This document shows positions 22,528 through 36,400 of a DNA stretch of 64,000 nt, piece after piece. Origin of the DNA: Akebia trifoliata (lineage: Eukaryota > Streptophyta > Magnoliopsida > Ranunculales > Lardizabalaceae); the NCBI GenBank assembly GCA_017979445.1, contig CM030707.1:19396586-19460585 (forward strand), read 5' to 3'. The notes under the pieces were generated by a model that ran no database searches, was not told where the DNA came from, and saw only the letters and a program-made list of their open reading frames with translations. A program made the position numbers and the translations under genes. Position 1 is the stretch's first letter. Each line of letters starts with the position of its first letter.

Positions 22528-23643
22528 TGTAGCTAACAATAATGTGTTACTAATTTCAGGTGAAAATGGCACATTCGGAAACCAACAAAAGAGATAACAA
22601 TTACTGTTACAACATGCGAGCAAAGAGGAAGTAACCAACCAAAAACCAGCTGATTTGGGTGCCACATCACCGCGTCGTGGCTAGGTAAGACCGCGCCGTG
22701 GTCATCTCGAGGAATATGTCCTCGAGATTCGCATAAAACTTCTAATTGCTTCGGTGGTTGTAATTGATTGGGTCATTCGAATCAAATCATCTGTCAAATC
22801 GACCCGACTACTCGAATACGAATGTTATAAATTGGAAGGTTGATTTCAGAGAAAGGGGCTTTCTTCTTCTGTATTTTTTTTAGTTTCTTTCTTTAGAATT
22901 CTCTGTAATTTTCCTTTGGGTGAGCTCTTGAGTGTAGTGAGAACATCAAGAGTGATCCATTAGCTCCTATTGTAACTCTTTTGAGAGACCATCAAGGAAG
23001 GAATCAAGTTGCAGTACTGTTCTACATTCTCTCCATCTATTATCTTCATGCTTTTATTACTGTTGCAATATGATCCTTGCGATGATCGACTAGACTCTCC
23101 TTAGAGAAGTCAAGAATGCCGAAGCAATTTCATCCTATCAATATTGTTCTAATTTTTTATTTCTGCTTTACATGTTAATTTTGAGAATTCTCTTAGGATA
23201 AGATTAGTAAACTTATACATTCAAATCAAACTTTGATGATTATTACTTAGATAAGCTCAAGAACAATCATGCTCTGTGATGAATTGAAGTATAAGTCAAC
23301 TACACTTGTTTGAATTTGGGATTCTCATGAATACTCTTTAATTACCATCAATGTTTAATTCGATTTATCTTCCGATCCACGAGCAATGACTTACTACGTG
23401 AATTATATTTTCAATCTCTATTGTTAGTTTTAATTTCATTTACAAATTAATTGCTACTTTCTTCTCTGTTTTTACAAATCAATTTGATTTTTTAGGAATT
23501 TGTTTTCTAATTTTGTTTAGAACTTTTTTATCCGAATGAGCTTTTGAATCCAAACTGTCCCTGTGGAACGAATTCGACTTACCCAAAGTCTTATTTTAAT
23601 TTTTATATCTCTGCATTTACACAACAAGTTTTACAATCGATCA
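22528..23643 (+). mobile_element. Probable solo LTR of a Gypsy-type retrotransposon, 1116 bp
   Basis: It begins TGTAGC and ends ATCGATCA, with the same 6-mer aattaa on both sides (22522-22527 and 23644-23649). A TATA-like TTATAAATTGG lies at about 22826. The end region (CCCTGTGGAACGAATTCGAC..CTGCATTTACACAACAAG) is typical of plant Gypsy U5 sequence. No internal domain or second LTR follows, so it is read as a solo LTR left by recombination. The flanking match is AT-rich and could be chance. Confidence 0.5.
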
Positions 23644-24419
23644 AATTAATAAAATTTTATGCCCTACATGCATGTGGCACCTGATAGTGTATTTGGACAC
23701 CATGTTGACATATAATCCATAGAGATAGATAATCCTTCAGTCCATATAATCCCATCTCTTATTATTATTATTATTAAGTCGCTATTTCAAATCAACTTTT
23801 CATATGATTTGTAAGATCAAAATGAACTAATTTTTATGAAAATAATCATCATAGTGTGAAAAACATTATCCAATTGGATCAAGCATTGTAACCCACAAGG
23901 CCTCATAAATGTGAGTGCAGAAAGAAAATAAGATCAAGGAGTAAACATGGACCAACTCTTATTATATGCTCATAGATACTAGAACTTCTCTGTCATATAA
24001 TGTAGAGCAGTTGACTCAGCAAGCCATCTGAGTTGATTCATCAAACTGAATGCATCCCAATAAAAATCCCATGATTTTGCATACTCGAAAGGAAACCCAG
24101 TTCCATAAGGATAAAATAGCCGACAAATTTCAGACCCACTGAATTTTAGTAAATATCAATGACTAATTTAAAATTCCAGATCATTTAACACACACTTCAA
24201 AAGAATTAGCTATTAGTAATCACTGACACGGCACAAGATAATGTAAGATGTAATAGAGATTAATAATACACTTCAAAAATCCATCAGGTTTTATTAGATT
24301 CAGTTAAAATGAAGTCCAATAATTTACAAGATAGTGATGCATCAATCAAATTTACAGTTACAATAATTTTGGTGTAGAAAAAATCAGAGGATTCAAGCAA
24401 ACCTCTGTATGGATATCTT
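23644..24419 (-). other. Presumed 3' untranslated and downstream region of the VTT gene
   Basis: Lies beyond the stop at 24420 on the minus strand. AT-rich; no other gene. The poly(A) site was not located. Confidence 0.4.
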
Positions 24420-27400
24420 CTACTCAATATCTTTTACAGCATCCTGCACCATAAGAGAAGAAACAACCGAGTTAATGTTATCGCAATGGAATTTCCAATC
24501 ACTTGTAGTACCAAAGCAACAATGTTTTCATATAGAATTTCAGATTGTTTTCGTGAAAAAGAATCACTACTCCATTCTTAGATCCCAAACACAAACCAGC
24601 ATCACATATAGCAACAAAAAAATAAAATAATGAGAGACTCATTCTTGTCTGATTTTTGAATTCAAGTCAATATGCATAATGAAAACTCATCAGTTTTGCA
24701 AATTCCAGGAATCCAGCCTAGCCAATCAACTCACCCAGTATCCCTCCCCCCCCCCCCAAAAAAAAAAAAAAAAAAAAAAAAAAAACAAACCACCACCACC
24801 TAAAAACAGAAGAACCAGTTTGGAATGTTGATTTTGAAGTCGCTGAGGTTAAGGATATCATTGAATGATTGGGAGGTCCAGGAGGTTTTGGAGTTAATCC
24901 TTGCGTTGAAAGTGTTTCAGAAGGAACTCAAGGGGAGGATTCGAGAGCTTGGAGTACTAATAGCAAGGGTTTGATGTGGGGATCCTACTTTTCCACATAT
25001 CGCTGTATGGGACCCAAAGGTACCCTCTAAGGTGGCTTTCTTTGTTTGGACAGCAGCTTATGAAAGGATTCTAATGCTAGATCAATTTAGAAGAAGGGGC
25101 TTTTGTGGTCCGAACTATTGTTGCTTGTGTTTGTCAGACGAGGAATTGGTTAATCATTTGTTAGGGCATTGTAAAGTGGCTAAGGAGCTGTGGGATCAAT
25201 TTTTATCTCGGTTTGGAGTGGACAGTTGCTTGTAGGGTTCAGTATGAGGTATCTTTGCGGAGTCGCTGCAGCTTCGGTCAAGCTTCTGGGCCTCTAAGAG
25301 GTTGATTTGAAGTCTTACTCCATTTGTGATTACTTTGGGCATTTGGAAGGAAAGAAACTCTAGGACCTTTGATGGAAAGGTGCATTCTACTCAAGAAATT
25401 TTCTTGTCAGTCTTAGGGTTTTTATTTTTGTAAAATCTTCAAGGAGTTCAAAAGGGTGTTTTTTGAAGACTTCCTAGTCCGGTGGGATAAAGTTTGTAAT
25501 CTAGCTAGTCATAGCTTTTTATTTATTTTTTTCTCTTTTTCTTCACTTTCTTGGGTTGGTCACCTCGACTTTTCCTTTTTGTTGTTTCTTGTATTTCTTG
25601 CCTTCCCTTTATCTATTAAAAAAAAATTGTTGCTCAACTGCCGAACTTTACCCTTTGGTTGCCCAACATGATTAAAGGAGTATTTGTACTTCATTTTGTC
25701 TGCAAGTCCCTCTTCCTCTGTCCAATTTTTCACTTTGCACCTTAAAATTTAGCGATGAACGAAAAGAAACTCAGACTACGTCAACTACGTAATCAACAAG
25801 CATTCCCCGAACAATGCCATTACTGGGCCCAACACATGGAGAATAACAAGACTAGATAGTACTTAGAGGGTTGTGTGTGTGTGTGTATGTGCGTGTGTTT
25901 GTGAGAGAGAGAGAGAGAGAGAGAAACATGGTGGGGGTAGTCATACTAAGGATGGTGCTTGTTGGTGTGGTTTGTTATTGGTAGGGGTGCACATGATTCG
26001 GATTAATTCGGATTTTGGCAAAATTGGAACCGAACCAAACATGATCGGTTCTACAAATTTGGAACCGAACCAATCCAATTATCCTATAGAACCGAACCAA
26101 TCCGAACTAACCTTGATTCGGATTGGTTCGGATCGATTCTCGGTTCTCATACTTTCAAAATAGAAAAACTAGTATTTGTTCTTTCAAAAGAGGAACCATT
26201 TGGATTGGATCATAAATAATGTCTATTTTAAAAATGAAATTGATTTTATGATTAAATTTTAACTGAAATCTGTATAAATTGAAAATTAGAGGAAGCTCAA
26301 TGAGACTAAAAAAAAATTACAATTTTAAAATTGGTATTTTGGATGGATTAGTGAGGAAACTAATTCATAAACAAATCCAAATCTAGGTTCGTCTAGTATA
26401 TTTCATCTAACAAACACGGCATAAAGGTTCTCGTAAAAAAATAAGGAATCAACTTTTTTGAAAAAGTTTTTTTATAAATGGGTTGATCCATTTGAGAGTT
26501 GAGAGAAAGATTTGTGTACATTTTTTTATGAGTTTTTGTTAGAAAAAAATAGAGGAGATGAAGTTGAAGGAGAGAAAAATAGATAATAGAAGAATGAAAC
26601 CAAGAAAGGATTTTATTTTTAAATAAATAAATAAAGATATATATATATATGGGAAATGTTCAGCAACTAACATTTTGGCAAAATATTTTTCAAAACATGG
26701 GTTAGAGGTTTTGGAATGGGCTGATTTTTGGTGAGGATGATCTCTACGATGAGGAGATCATCATCACCAAAAATCAGCCCATTCCAAAACTTCTAACCCC
26801 ATCAAAAATGGTTTACAAAAAATGGACGGTCCACGATTTTTCAACTTGTAAACATGGGGCTAGAAGTTTTGGAATGGGCTGATTTTTGGTGAGGATGATC
26901 TCCTCACCGTAGAGATCATCCTCACCAAAAATCAGCCCATTCCAAACCTCTAACCCATGTTTTGAAAAATGTTTTGCCAAAATGTTTGTTGCTGAACGGG
27001 ACCCTTTATATATATATACTTCGGATTAGTTCGGTTCTCGGATTGGTTCAGTTATATTATACCCCTAATCCGGAACTGAACCAAATCAATTGGATTTCTT
27101 TTTTATATACAATCCGCACCCGAACCAAACCATGCTCAATCCAAACCAATCCAATCCAAAAGGCTTCGGATTGGTTCGATTCTCGGATTTACCCAATCCA
27201 ATGTGCACCCCTAGTTGTTGGCATCATATTTCACCATGTCAGAGTACAAATTTAAAACGGTAAGGAAAATTTTTAGTAAAAAATAGGTGAAATAAAAAAG
27301 GATAAAAATGGGGGAAAATAAAAAAAAAAAAAAAAAAAATACAACTAAAAGCATATATTAGAAATTACGAAAATATGTGATATATTTACACGCACACAAG

Positions 27401-30400
27401 GATATATATATAATACGTTAAACATTTGTTCTATGTTTTCAACATATTTTTTAGTAAATAAGCACACTATTGAATGTTTATATAGGATAACATTTTTCCA
27501 CACATACTTGTACCCCAAGCTCCACTATAGGTTTTCTAAGTAGGTATTTAATAGAACATCGGAGAAAAATAATATGCCAAATATCATGATACTCATCTAT
27601 AAAATAAAGGAGGCATGAAAATAGTAATATTTAGCATGGGAAAAAAATTATGAATCTCACACATTGAAATTACAGTAATAGAGAATACATTAAGACAATA
27701 ATGATATCAAATAATAAATTTAATTTCATGCAAGGAATACCAATTATTGAGACTATTTGCTTACTTTTGCAATTAGAATATTTTTGATAGCAAAAAAATT
27801 CATTTTCCTTGAAACTCAAAATCCATGGGAAAATAGTTAGGTAAAATGGGTAGGGTGGAAAAATCAATTTTCGGAGTTTGATTGCATCTAGAAACAATAT
27901 AACAAAAAAATTCAAAAGAGGGGGAGGAGGAAGAGAGACAGAGAGACAGAGAAGAGGGAAAGGGGGGGGGGGGGGAGAGCAAATAGTAGAGGTGGAGGAG
28001 AAAGAAAAGAGAGGTGGGGGAGGTGACGGCGGGGAGCAGGGGGTGGATGCGGAGGGAGGAGGAGAAAGAAGAAGATGAAGGAGAGAGAGAGAGGCTGGCC
28101 GACGACGGTGGTGGTGGTGGGGAAGAACAAAAAGAAGATTAAAGTTTTGAGATTTGGGGGTGGATTTCATTTTTCCCATGGATATATGTGAGAAAATAAA
28201 ATCCGGTCTTTGCTGCATTTTTGGATGAGTGAAAAAATGGATTTTCTACCCAGTTCCCATGTGCAATCAAACATACCTTAAAGAAGTTTGGAGTAAAGAA
28301 GAAAAATATCGACAATCTCTATTGACTTAGAAAAAGTATATGATATAGTATGTAAAGAGTTAGTTTGGTGGGTATTAGGGGGAAAATAAGTCATACACAA
28401 GTACATCATTATTAAGGATAAATATGCTAAAGTTATAACTAATGTTAGAATCTAAGATGCCTAGGTATGGAAAGTTGTATGGGAAAGGATGTTACAACTA
28501 TTCATTTCCTAAAATACAGGGTAGGGGTATGGACATGAGTATCCCATCCCATATATTGATATCATATATCATTATTTATTTATTTTAGCTAGGTATCAAT
28601 ATTTTATGTTTCCATCGCCTAATATGTAATTAAACTTTAAATATTGCAAACTTTTTAAAGTAAGATTTGTAATAGTCTTATTTACACATTTGTTGATAGA
28701 CTAACAAGCAATTTGTTAGGAGATAAGAAAATAAATAGTAGTTTAACAGGAAATTGAATCATAAAAGTATCCATGCAGTACATTGTATAGAGGGATATGA
28801 ATACAATAAGCATATTGAAGTATCCGGCTATCATTAGTAACAAAAATTGATGGTAAGAGAATTGAAGGTTCTCAGAGTAATGGATTTTATTGTACTAGTT
28901 ATGGATGGATCCGAGATAATAAGAGAACATAGCCTGCAAAATATTTGGACGGTCCAACTCCAATGCAACCCATCATTGCTTTAATTATTGATAATGAGCA
29001 TTCCCAGAACATTCGATGCTAGGTGTAGTAAGGGCCTCTGAAAAACCTAGGGCCTGTTTGGATACCAGGAGCAGAACTACTCTTCCAAAGAACAGGAGCT
29101 GAAGTACTCTATGGAAGAGCTGGAAAAGTAATTATGTGCAGAAATGGCGTTTGGCAATCAACTCTATGAAGTACTGGCAGAAGTACTTTTGTGCTGGAAG
29201 TTTGTTTGGGAAACCATACTGACTTCTCATGACTTCTAGAAAAAAGACTAGAATACCCTTATATTATACCAGTTACTGTTTTTTATCTTTTAGTGTCATA
29301 ATATGCCTTCAAACTATATTGTTTTTGACATTTTAACTATAAATATTAATATAATATAATATAATAAATATTAATATAATATAATATAATATTTTAAATA
29401 TTAAATATTAATATAATATGTTTAAATCCATTATACTTAAAATTTTAAAAAAAATTTGACCGACTGTTTTTGACATAATATTAAAAAAAAAAATTGACAG
29501 ACTGTCTTTTAGTGTCATAAGATGCCTTCAAACTATACTGTTTTTTACATTTAACTATAAATATTAAATAATATAATATAATAAATATTAATATAATATA
29601 ATATAATATAATAAATATTAATATAATATAATATAATATTTTAAATATTAAATATTAATATAATGTGTTTAAATCCATTATACTCAAAATTTAAAAAAAA
29701 ATTGACAGACTGTCTTTTAGTGTCATAATATGCCTTCAAACTATATTGTTTTTGACATTTTAACTATAAATATTAATATAATATAATATAATAAATATTA
29801 ATAAATATAATATAATATTTTAAATATTAAATATTAATATAATGTGTTTAACTATAAATATTAATATAATATAATATTTTAAATATTAAATATTAATATA
29901 ATGTGTTTAAATCCATTATACTCAAAATTAAAAAAAAAAATTAATATTAATAAATGTTTCTTTTGTTTGATTTAAGGGCAAATGAATTAGAAATATTTTC
30001 ATAGAAAATTAATAAAGTTAGGGGTATTTTGGTAAAACGAACCGTTAGATTTTGACTCCCCGCAAGAAGAGTTTTGAGAAATAGGTTTTCTTGACTTCTT
30101 CATAAAGAGTAATTTCTTGTTCTTGCGCGGAGTAACTCTTCGAAAGAGTAGTTCATACAAACGCATCCAAACGACTTCTAACTCCCCGCAAGAGTCAGAA
30201 GTAGCCAAGGAGTCCTATCCAAACGCCTACCTAGTTTCTTCATATGAAAATTTAAATTAACGAAGTTCCAAATTTGACTCTTTGGGTAGAGCAATAGAGA
30301 CTCCATTTAACTTATGTTGACCTAGGCTGGAGGTAAACCATGCATCAAGGTAAGTCTTCTTTGAAACACTTCGTTTTGTTCATATTCATGTTGAGGTACC

Positions 30401-33400
30401 TTCGTGTACGTTATCAACAAATGATTTATTGCTAACCAACAGAACTAAAGAGAGGATAAATGGAAAATTATAATTATTAGCTATCCCATAAAAACTGTGA
30501 CCTGAGATGATCAAGCTGTTTGAACAAAATGTATATATGCTCTGACTAAAAGGCTAAAAGCCTAATGTGTTGATGTAACACGGAAGGGGCCAAAATTATT
30601 AGGGCTTTGAGCGATTTGGACTTGGACCAAGCATTTAATTCTCTAGAGTTTTCATCAAATTCTTAGGTGTCTCTTCTCTTCTCAAGAAAGTGTAAAAAAA
30701 ATCCATTATCTAGGGTTTAGTGTTAGTGGAATTAGTTGGGAAGAAGAATTATGTTATTAGCTCTAATTATGTGGTTGGAAACAAGGAATTAATTTCATTT
30801 TGTAATCAATTGGGGTGGGTGGTAGTTGTGACAAATCTATTTAAGGAGGCCAAGGGGGGAGATGAGAGGTATCCTAGACTTGTATCCCCTTTTATATCTC
30901 AAGCTCAAAGCTTTGTAGCAAGGACTTGAGTCCCTTGTACCATCCTTGGTGGACTTGTTCTTTCTAGTTAATTCAATCTTGTATTTGTAATCTCTGATTT
31001 CTCACCACATCACGTGTTATTAAAATCAATACACCAAACAAAGGTGGGAAATAAGTTTCTTGAAATGGAAAAAAATTCTTGTTTGTAATGAAACCTTTGT
31101 CAGAACTCAGAACTACTCCAGACAGAAATAAATAGGCTAGTTGAAAAAAGAAGAAAATAGGAGAATTTTCACTTTATAACAACCTACAATTTATAACTCA
31201 TTATCATTTACTAGCATAATACGATGGCCAGATTATATGATTTGGTTGAATTCACCTCTAATCAATTAGATGATCTGGATAATAAGTATGGCATGTATAT
31301 AGTAGATATATCTTGATGTTATGCTTGACACAGAATCCTCACTTATCATTCCCTTGAACAAAAATAGTGTTTTTTTTTTTTTTTTTTCGGCCGAACCTAC
31401 ATTTAAGAAACTTGCTATCGACAGAGAAGTGTTACCTTTGCAAGCTGTGTCACATAAGCTGCAGCCAAGGCCGTCACGAAGAGCCCAAGGCCAAAAGTTA
31501 GTAACTGATTGTTTCCTACAGCGAAACTGACCTCAGATTCTTCTTGCTGAAAAGCCAATGAAAGCAGCATCTCAGACAGGATCCAAGAAAGCCCTTTTCC
31601 ACTTATAATAGCCAGATATAATAAAATTATGAAACACAATAACCTCCAATAAACTAGTGACTCTTAATGACTTACATGTTGCCAATTTATTGGCTAGAAA
31701 GTAAATTTTCCATGAAACTATATGTGTAGGGGGTGTTTTGCCCTATAGGTAAATGTTTCTCTCATGTTTCTTTAAGAGAGCTGCTACTGCCACACCAACT
31801 TTTGCTAATGCCACCCCAACTGTGTGCAATTCTTTGGTGATTTACATAGGAATTGGTGTGGCAATAGCAGCTCTCTTCTTTAATAGAGAACGGTCAAAGG
31901 AGAGAATTATCCGAAGTTTCATGGAACCTTTATGATCCCAAGTTACCAATGTCAAAATGGCATGACATGGGTATGGCTATGGGATCCCAGTCAAACTGGA
32001 TTAGTTATACCTGAATATTATATTAAAAAACATAAAATATTTCAGATTTAAGCATTCACCATTTTCTGGGAATTTGCCATTATGGTACTGTGTCATACCT
32101 CTTGTCAGACACTTGACAGCACAATTTACCAAAACAATATTTAAATTGTCCAGATATTCTGCCTTCATTTATTATTTCTTGAATGATTATAATATATATC
32201 AGCTTATCCAAAGACATTCTTTCTATACTTTATACTCAATATGACAAAAGTACTCAAAAACACTCAACATACTGGAATAAATTTTACAGGCATTCAGGCT
32301 CATCAAGTTTACAGGGGTCAATCTATCTGAAACTTCATACCAGGGTCTGTAATTACCCTTTGATTTGGGGCTCGAGCAAACCTAACTTCCAATTCATAAC
32401 ATCTATATATTTCAGAAAAATATAAACAGAAAGACTTGCAAATATAAGATTAAAACCATGATCAACTTACAAAGATCGCTCGCCCAAATGCACCAGCACT
32501 GACATATGCCCATGTTCCTGGAAGCATTCCCAACCAACTGCACCCAAAAAGGTATGGTTGAATTTTATATAAAGTAGAACTTTGTAAATTTATCAATAGA
32601 TATAAACGTCATGTTTATTGGTACACCGTACACGTCTATTGAAGGAATGAAACTTGGCCAACACTCTGCACTAGCTTATCTTTTGGGCTTTATTTGCTAT
32701 AAATCAATCTACTAGCTTGGGTATATGGCATGTTGGCCAAAAGCAATTTTCAAAATAAGTTCATATCCACAAAATTCTGTCCCCAATTTGAGGCAATCAA
32801 TTATTAATTAAACATAAACTCAATTTTTTTTGTAACCAATGCACAATAGAACCCTCAAATACAAAGACCAAATGACAGCAATACCATTCTGAAACCATAA
32901 CTTTTACTAAATATTTTGCATAACTCAGTATGACAAATGCATCTCTTCAATCTTGAGCCCGTCAGGCAAAATAAAAAATAAAATATTACTAATTCGCTAT
33001 TCAAACAAATAATATGATAATATTGCATCTGACAATAAAAAGCAACTTTGTAACTGGTTAAGAAAGAGGGAAGTAGGAAGACAATGACTGGTAACATGAT
33101 CCATCTGTCATATATACAAAAGTTTGCAATTGTAAAGATATGGAACAACAAAGGAATTACAAGATTGGGGAATGCAATCTCTGTTTCAGCCTCACCATGT
33201 TGAATTGTAACTTGGCACCCCCATATGAAGGGGTTTGTGTGTGTGTGAGAGAGAGAGAGAGAGACTCAAAGCATGTTTCGAAGATATTTCTTTTAGTTTT
33301 ACTTTTAGAGAAGCTAACAAGGCAGCTGACTTCCTGGCAAATGACTGTTCATCTATTAGAGGAGATTATTTTTATTTTTTTTCTTGATTTCCTAAGTAAT

Positions 33401-36400
33401 ATTAGTTACAATATAGCTGTGGAAGATGCTAATGGCTGTGAATATCCACTTATGCAACTCTTTGTTCTTCTTTTCATATAGTAGGATGGGGTCCACCTAA
33501 TCTCACAGCTTACCCTTAAAAAAAAAACAAAAGAAGGAACATCCATGGAAAAAAGCTTCCAACAGTCAGTACATGCAAATATTTAAATAGAAATGTACCA
33601 AACTTTTTTAAGGAGGTTGGATTCTTAGTATTTTCTACACACCATTATTTAAAAATCAGATGAACTGATTGAATCATGCTTTTAGCAATTGATCTAGCAA
33701 CTAATAAGAGGTACACAAGTGGCAGAATCATGTGAAATCAACTTCGGCTTCTGCTTTGTACAAGGAAAGTCATAAATAAATAAATAAATAAATTCAAATG
33801 AGAATGACAAGAAACTTGGATTAAACAAACAGCCTCAAGAAGCGGAGGTCCTGAGTTCGATTCCCCTCTAGGATTTATCCCAGTACACCTTGTATGTGTG
33901 GAAGGGATGGCGTGTGTCCTGTGGGATTAATCAGGTACTCTAAGAGGCCTAGATCCCCAAGGTGTCAAAAAAAAAAAAAAAACTAAATAATTAAATTCAT
34001 AAGCATCAAATGAATAAAGGCCGCCAGACAGAAAAAAAAAAAAAACCATTAATAGGAACAAGACCTGCCCAACACGTAGGGTATGAACTTCACAGACGTC
34101 AATCCATAAAGATAGTTTCCAAGAGAAAACGGAAGTAAAGGGCTCAAGCGGAGGAGGGTGACAACTCTGAAACCATTCTCTCCAATTGCCTTGTCAATGG
34201 CTAAAAATTTCTTGTTTCCTTCAACTAGTTTAAGAATACGATCACGGGCAAAATATCTGGCAATGAGAAAGGCCACAGTTGCTGCAAGCTGCAAAAGGGT
34301 AAAAATACCACTGAGTAGCCATGGCTGATGATTTTTTATTATTTATATTACAGTTATCAGGAAACATCATAAAGTTCCACTGATAGAGACAATGATGGTG
34401 CCCGTAAAAGTTCCAAAAAGAAGACCAGCCGACATGGTTAAAGGGATGGCCGGAATTGCGAGGACCTAAGACAAGTGAACCATTCCAAGTTAAGAAAACC
34501 AAAGGATAAAGCATTTATGTTAATTTACGTCTGAATAAAAGGTCTAGAGAAATTATGACAAAGCTTGCACAAATGTTACAGTTTCTATGACCTGGACATT
34601 ATTGCATCACAAACAGGTAAGAAAGGAATTAAATATTCAGATTGACAGCGAATCATTCAGAACCAAGCCAGGTTAAATTGTATCAATTCTCCAAGTCAAA
34701 TACAACTCAGCCAAGTCTTTGTCAGAAGCATTAACAAACTATGTAAACAGAAATAAATCGTACATAGTTTAACATGTTTAAATTATTAAAAATGTAAATA
34801 AATAGTATATCTTTGATGTTCATTCAGTACTCCTTATATTGAACCATAAAAGTTCATGAGGAGGATTACGCAACATTTGATATTTTTAACATTTCAGAAT
34901 GATACAAATTGGTGCAGCCAAAAACATAAGGTGTAACACCATATTTCGGCACAACCAAGGAGCATCCAACAACAAGAATCAGATTAAAGAGGACATGATT
35001 TCATACTAACATCAAGAAACAAGTTTAAACAAGCATATTTCAACTCCATGCAATTCAAAAGCAAGAAGAGACAAATTCTGCATCACAGATTCTGCAGAAT
35101 CTGTTTGTAGTTTGTGCGACAGTGTACAACAGCCCCTAGGGATTCTATTATGTGTGGCAGCCATTTGGGCCCACGTAATTGGTCCCCAAACATTATACTG
35201 TTTTTTTAGTATTTTTAATATATGTAAGAGAGACAAACACTACTTGTAGAAGTGGTCGGCTATCTCCCTTCCTCTCCCCAATCTTCTCTTTCTCCTCTTC
35301 CTTTTACTCTAGACTGTTTTGGTTTTTTTACTTGGTATCAGAGCGGAGTTTTTCTTCCTTCTCTCCTATTTTTTTTGGGTTTTTAAACCCTTATTTCTAC
35401 AGTTTTGTGGTGAAACGAATTTCGGTTCGTTGGAGTGGTACAAGATAAACCCTAGATGTGTATCTATGGTGTGGTTGGTTGTGATTGCGTTTTGAGGCTC
35501 CGTGGTACTATTTTTTTTTTTTTTACAGACTTTTTAGAAGGTTTTATTGCGGTGTCTTTCCCACAGGTTGTTGCCTCCCTCATTGTGTATTTGCTCTTCT
35601 TCATGGTTGTTCTCATGGATGAACGTAGATCTCCAAGTGATGATTTGACCAAGCAGATTATCTCAGTACGTTTGAACGGAGATAATTATCACTCTTGGTC
35701 CTATGGGTGTTCTTACGAGCTAAGAAGAAAGCGAAGCACCTTGTTGAAGATCCTGCATCTGAGGATTCCAAGAACTACAAAGATTGGTGGAGTGAAAATT
35801 CATTGGTTATGACTGGCTTTGGTTAAGCATGGAACCATCTCTAGCCTCCAATGTCCAACTCCTTGATACTGCAAAGAAGATTTGGAGCTCTCTTGCACAT
35901 ATGTATTCTCAAGAGAGTAATGTGATTAGGGTGTTTGAGTTATTTGAATGTATGTTCACTACCAAACAGGGTGATAAACCACTGAATGAACATTACAGTA
36001 ATTTGAAAGGTATGTGGGAAGAGTTGTTGCTTTATCAACCACTGAGCACTCATTTGAAGTTCAACGACGTCAACGGGAAGAATTTCAAGTTGCATTACTG
36101 TTGTCTAGTCTTAACTCAGAGTATAGTACCTTCAAGGATTAGATTCTGGTTGGTGAACGACTTCCTACTTCAGCGAATGAATATTCTCTACTTCAAAGGG
36201 CCTCACTTATGCACCCAACTCCTTCTCTTAAGGAGTCATCTGCTTTAGTCACTAGTGATGGTGCTCGTGGAACTCCTCGTAATGGACGTGGTGGTACTCG
36301 TGGTGATGGACATAGTGGTAATCATGGTGGTACTTGCTCTAGTCGTGATATTGATAGGTCCAATTGAAAATACAACTATTGTGGTAAGACAGGGTACATC

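Noticed and set aside
27670..28218. 182-codon Pro/Ser-rich frame on the minus strand
   Set aside because: It is the complement of a homopurine tract in an intron; composition explains the length and no domain is present.
33231..33481. 113-codon frame 33140-33481
   Set aside because: Lies in VTT intron 4, starts in plain intron DNA and crosses a microsatellite; no domain.
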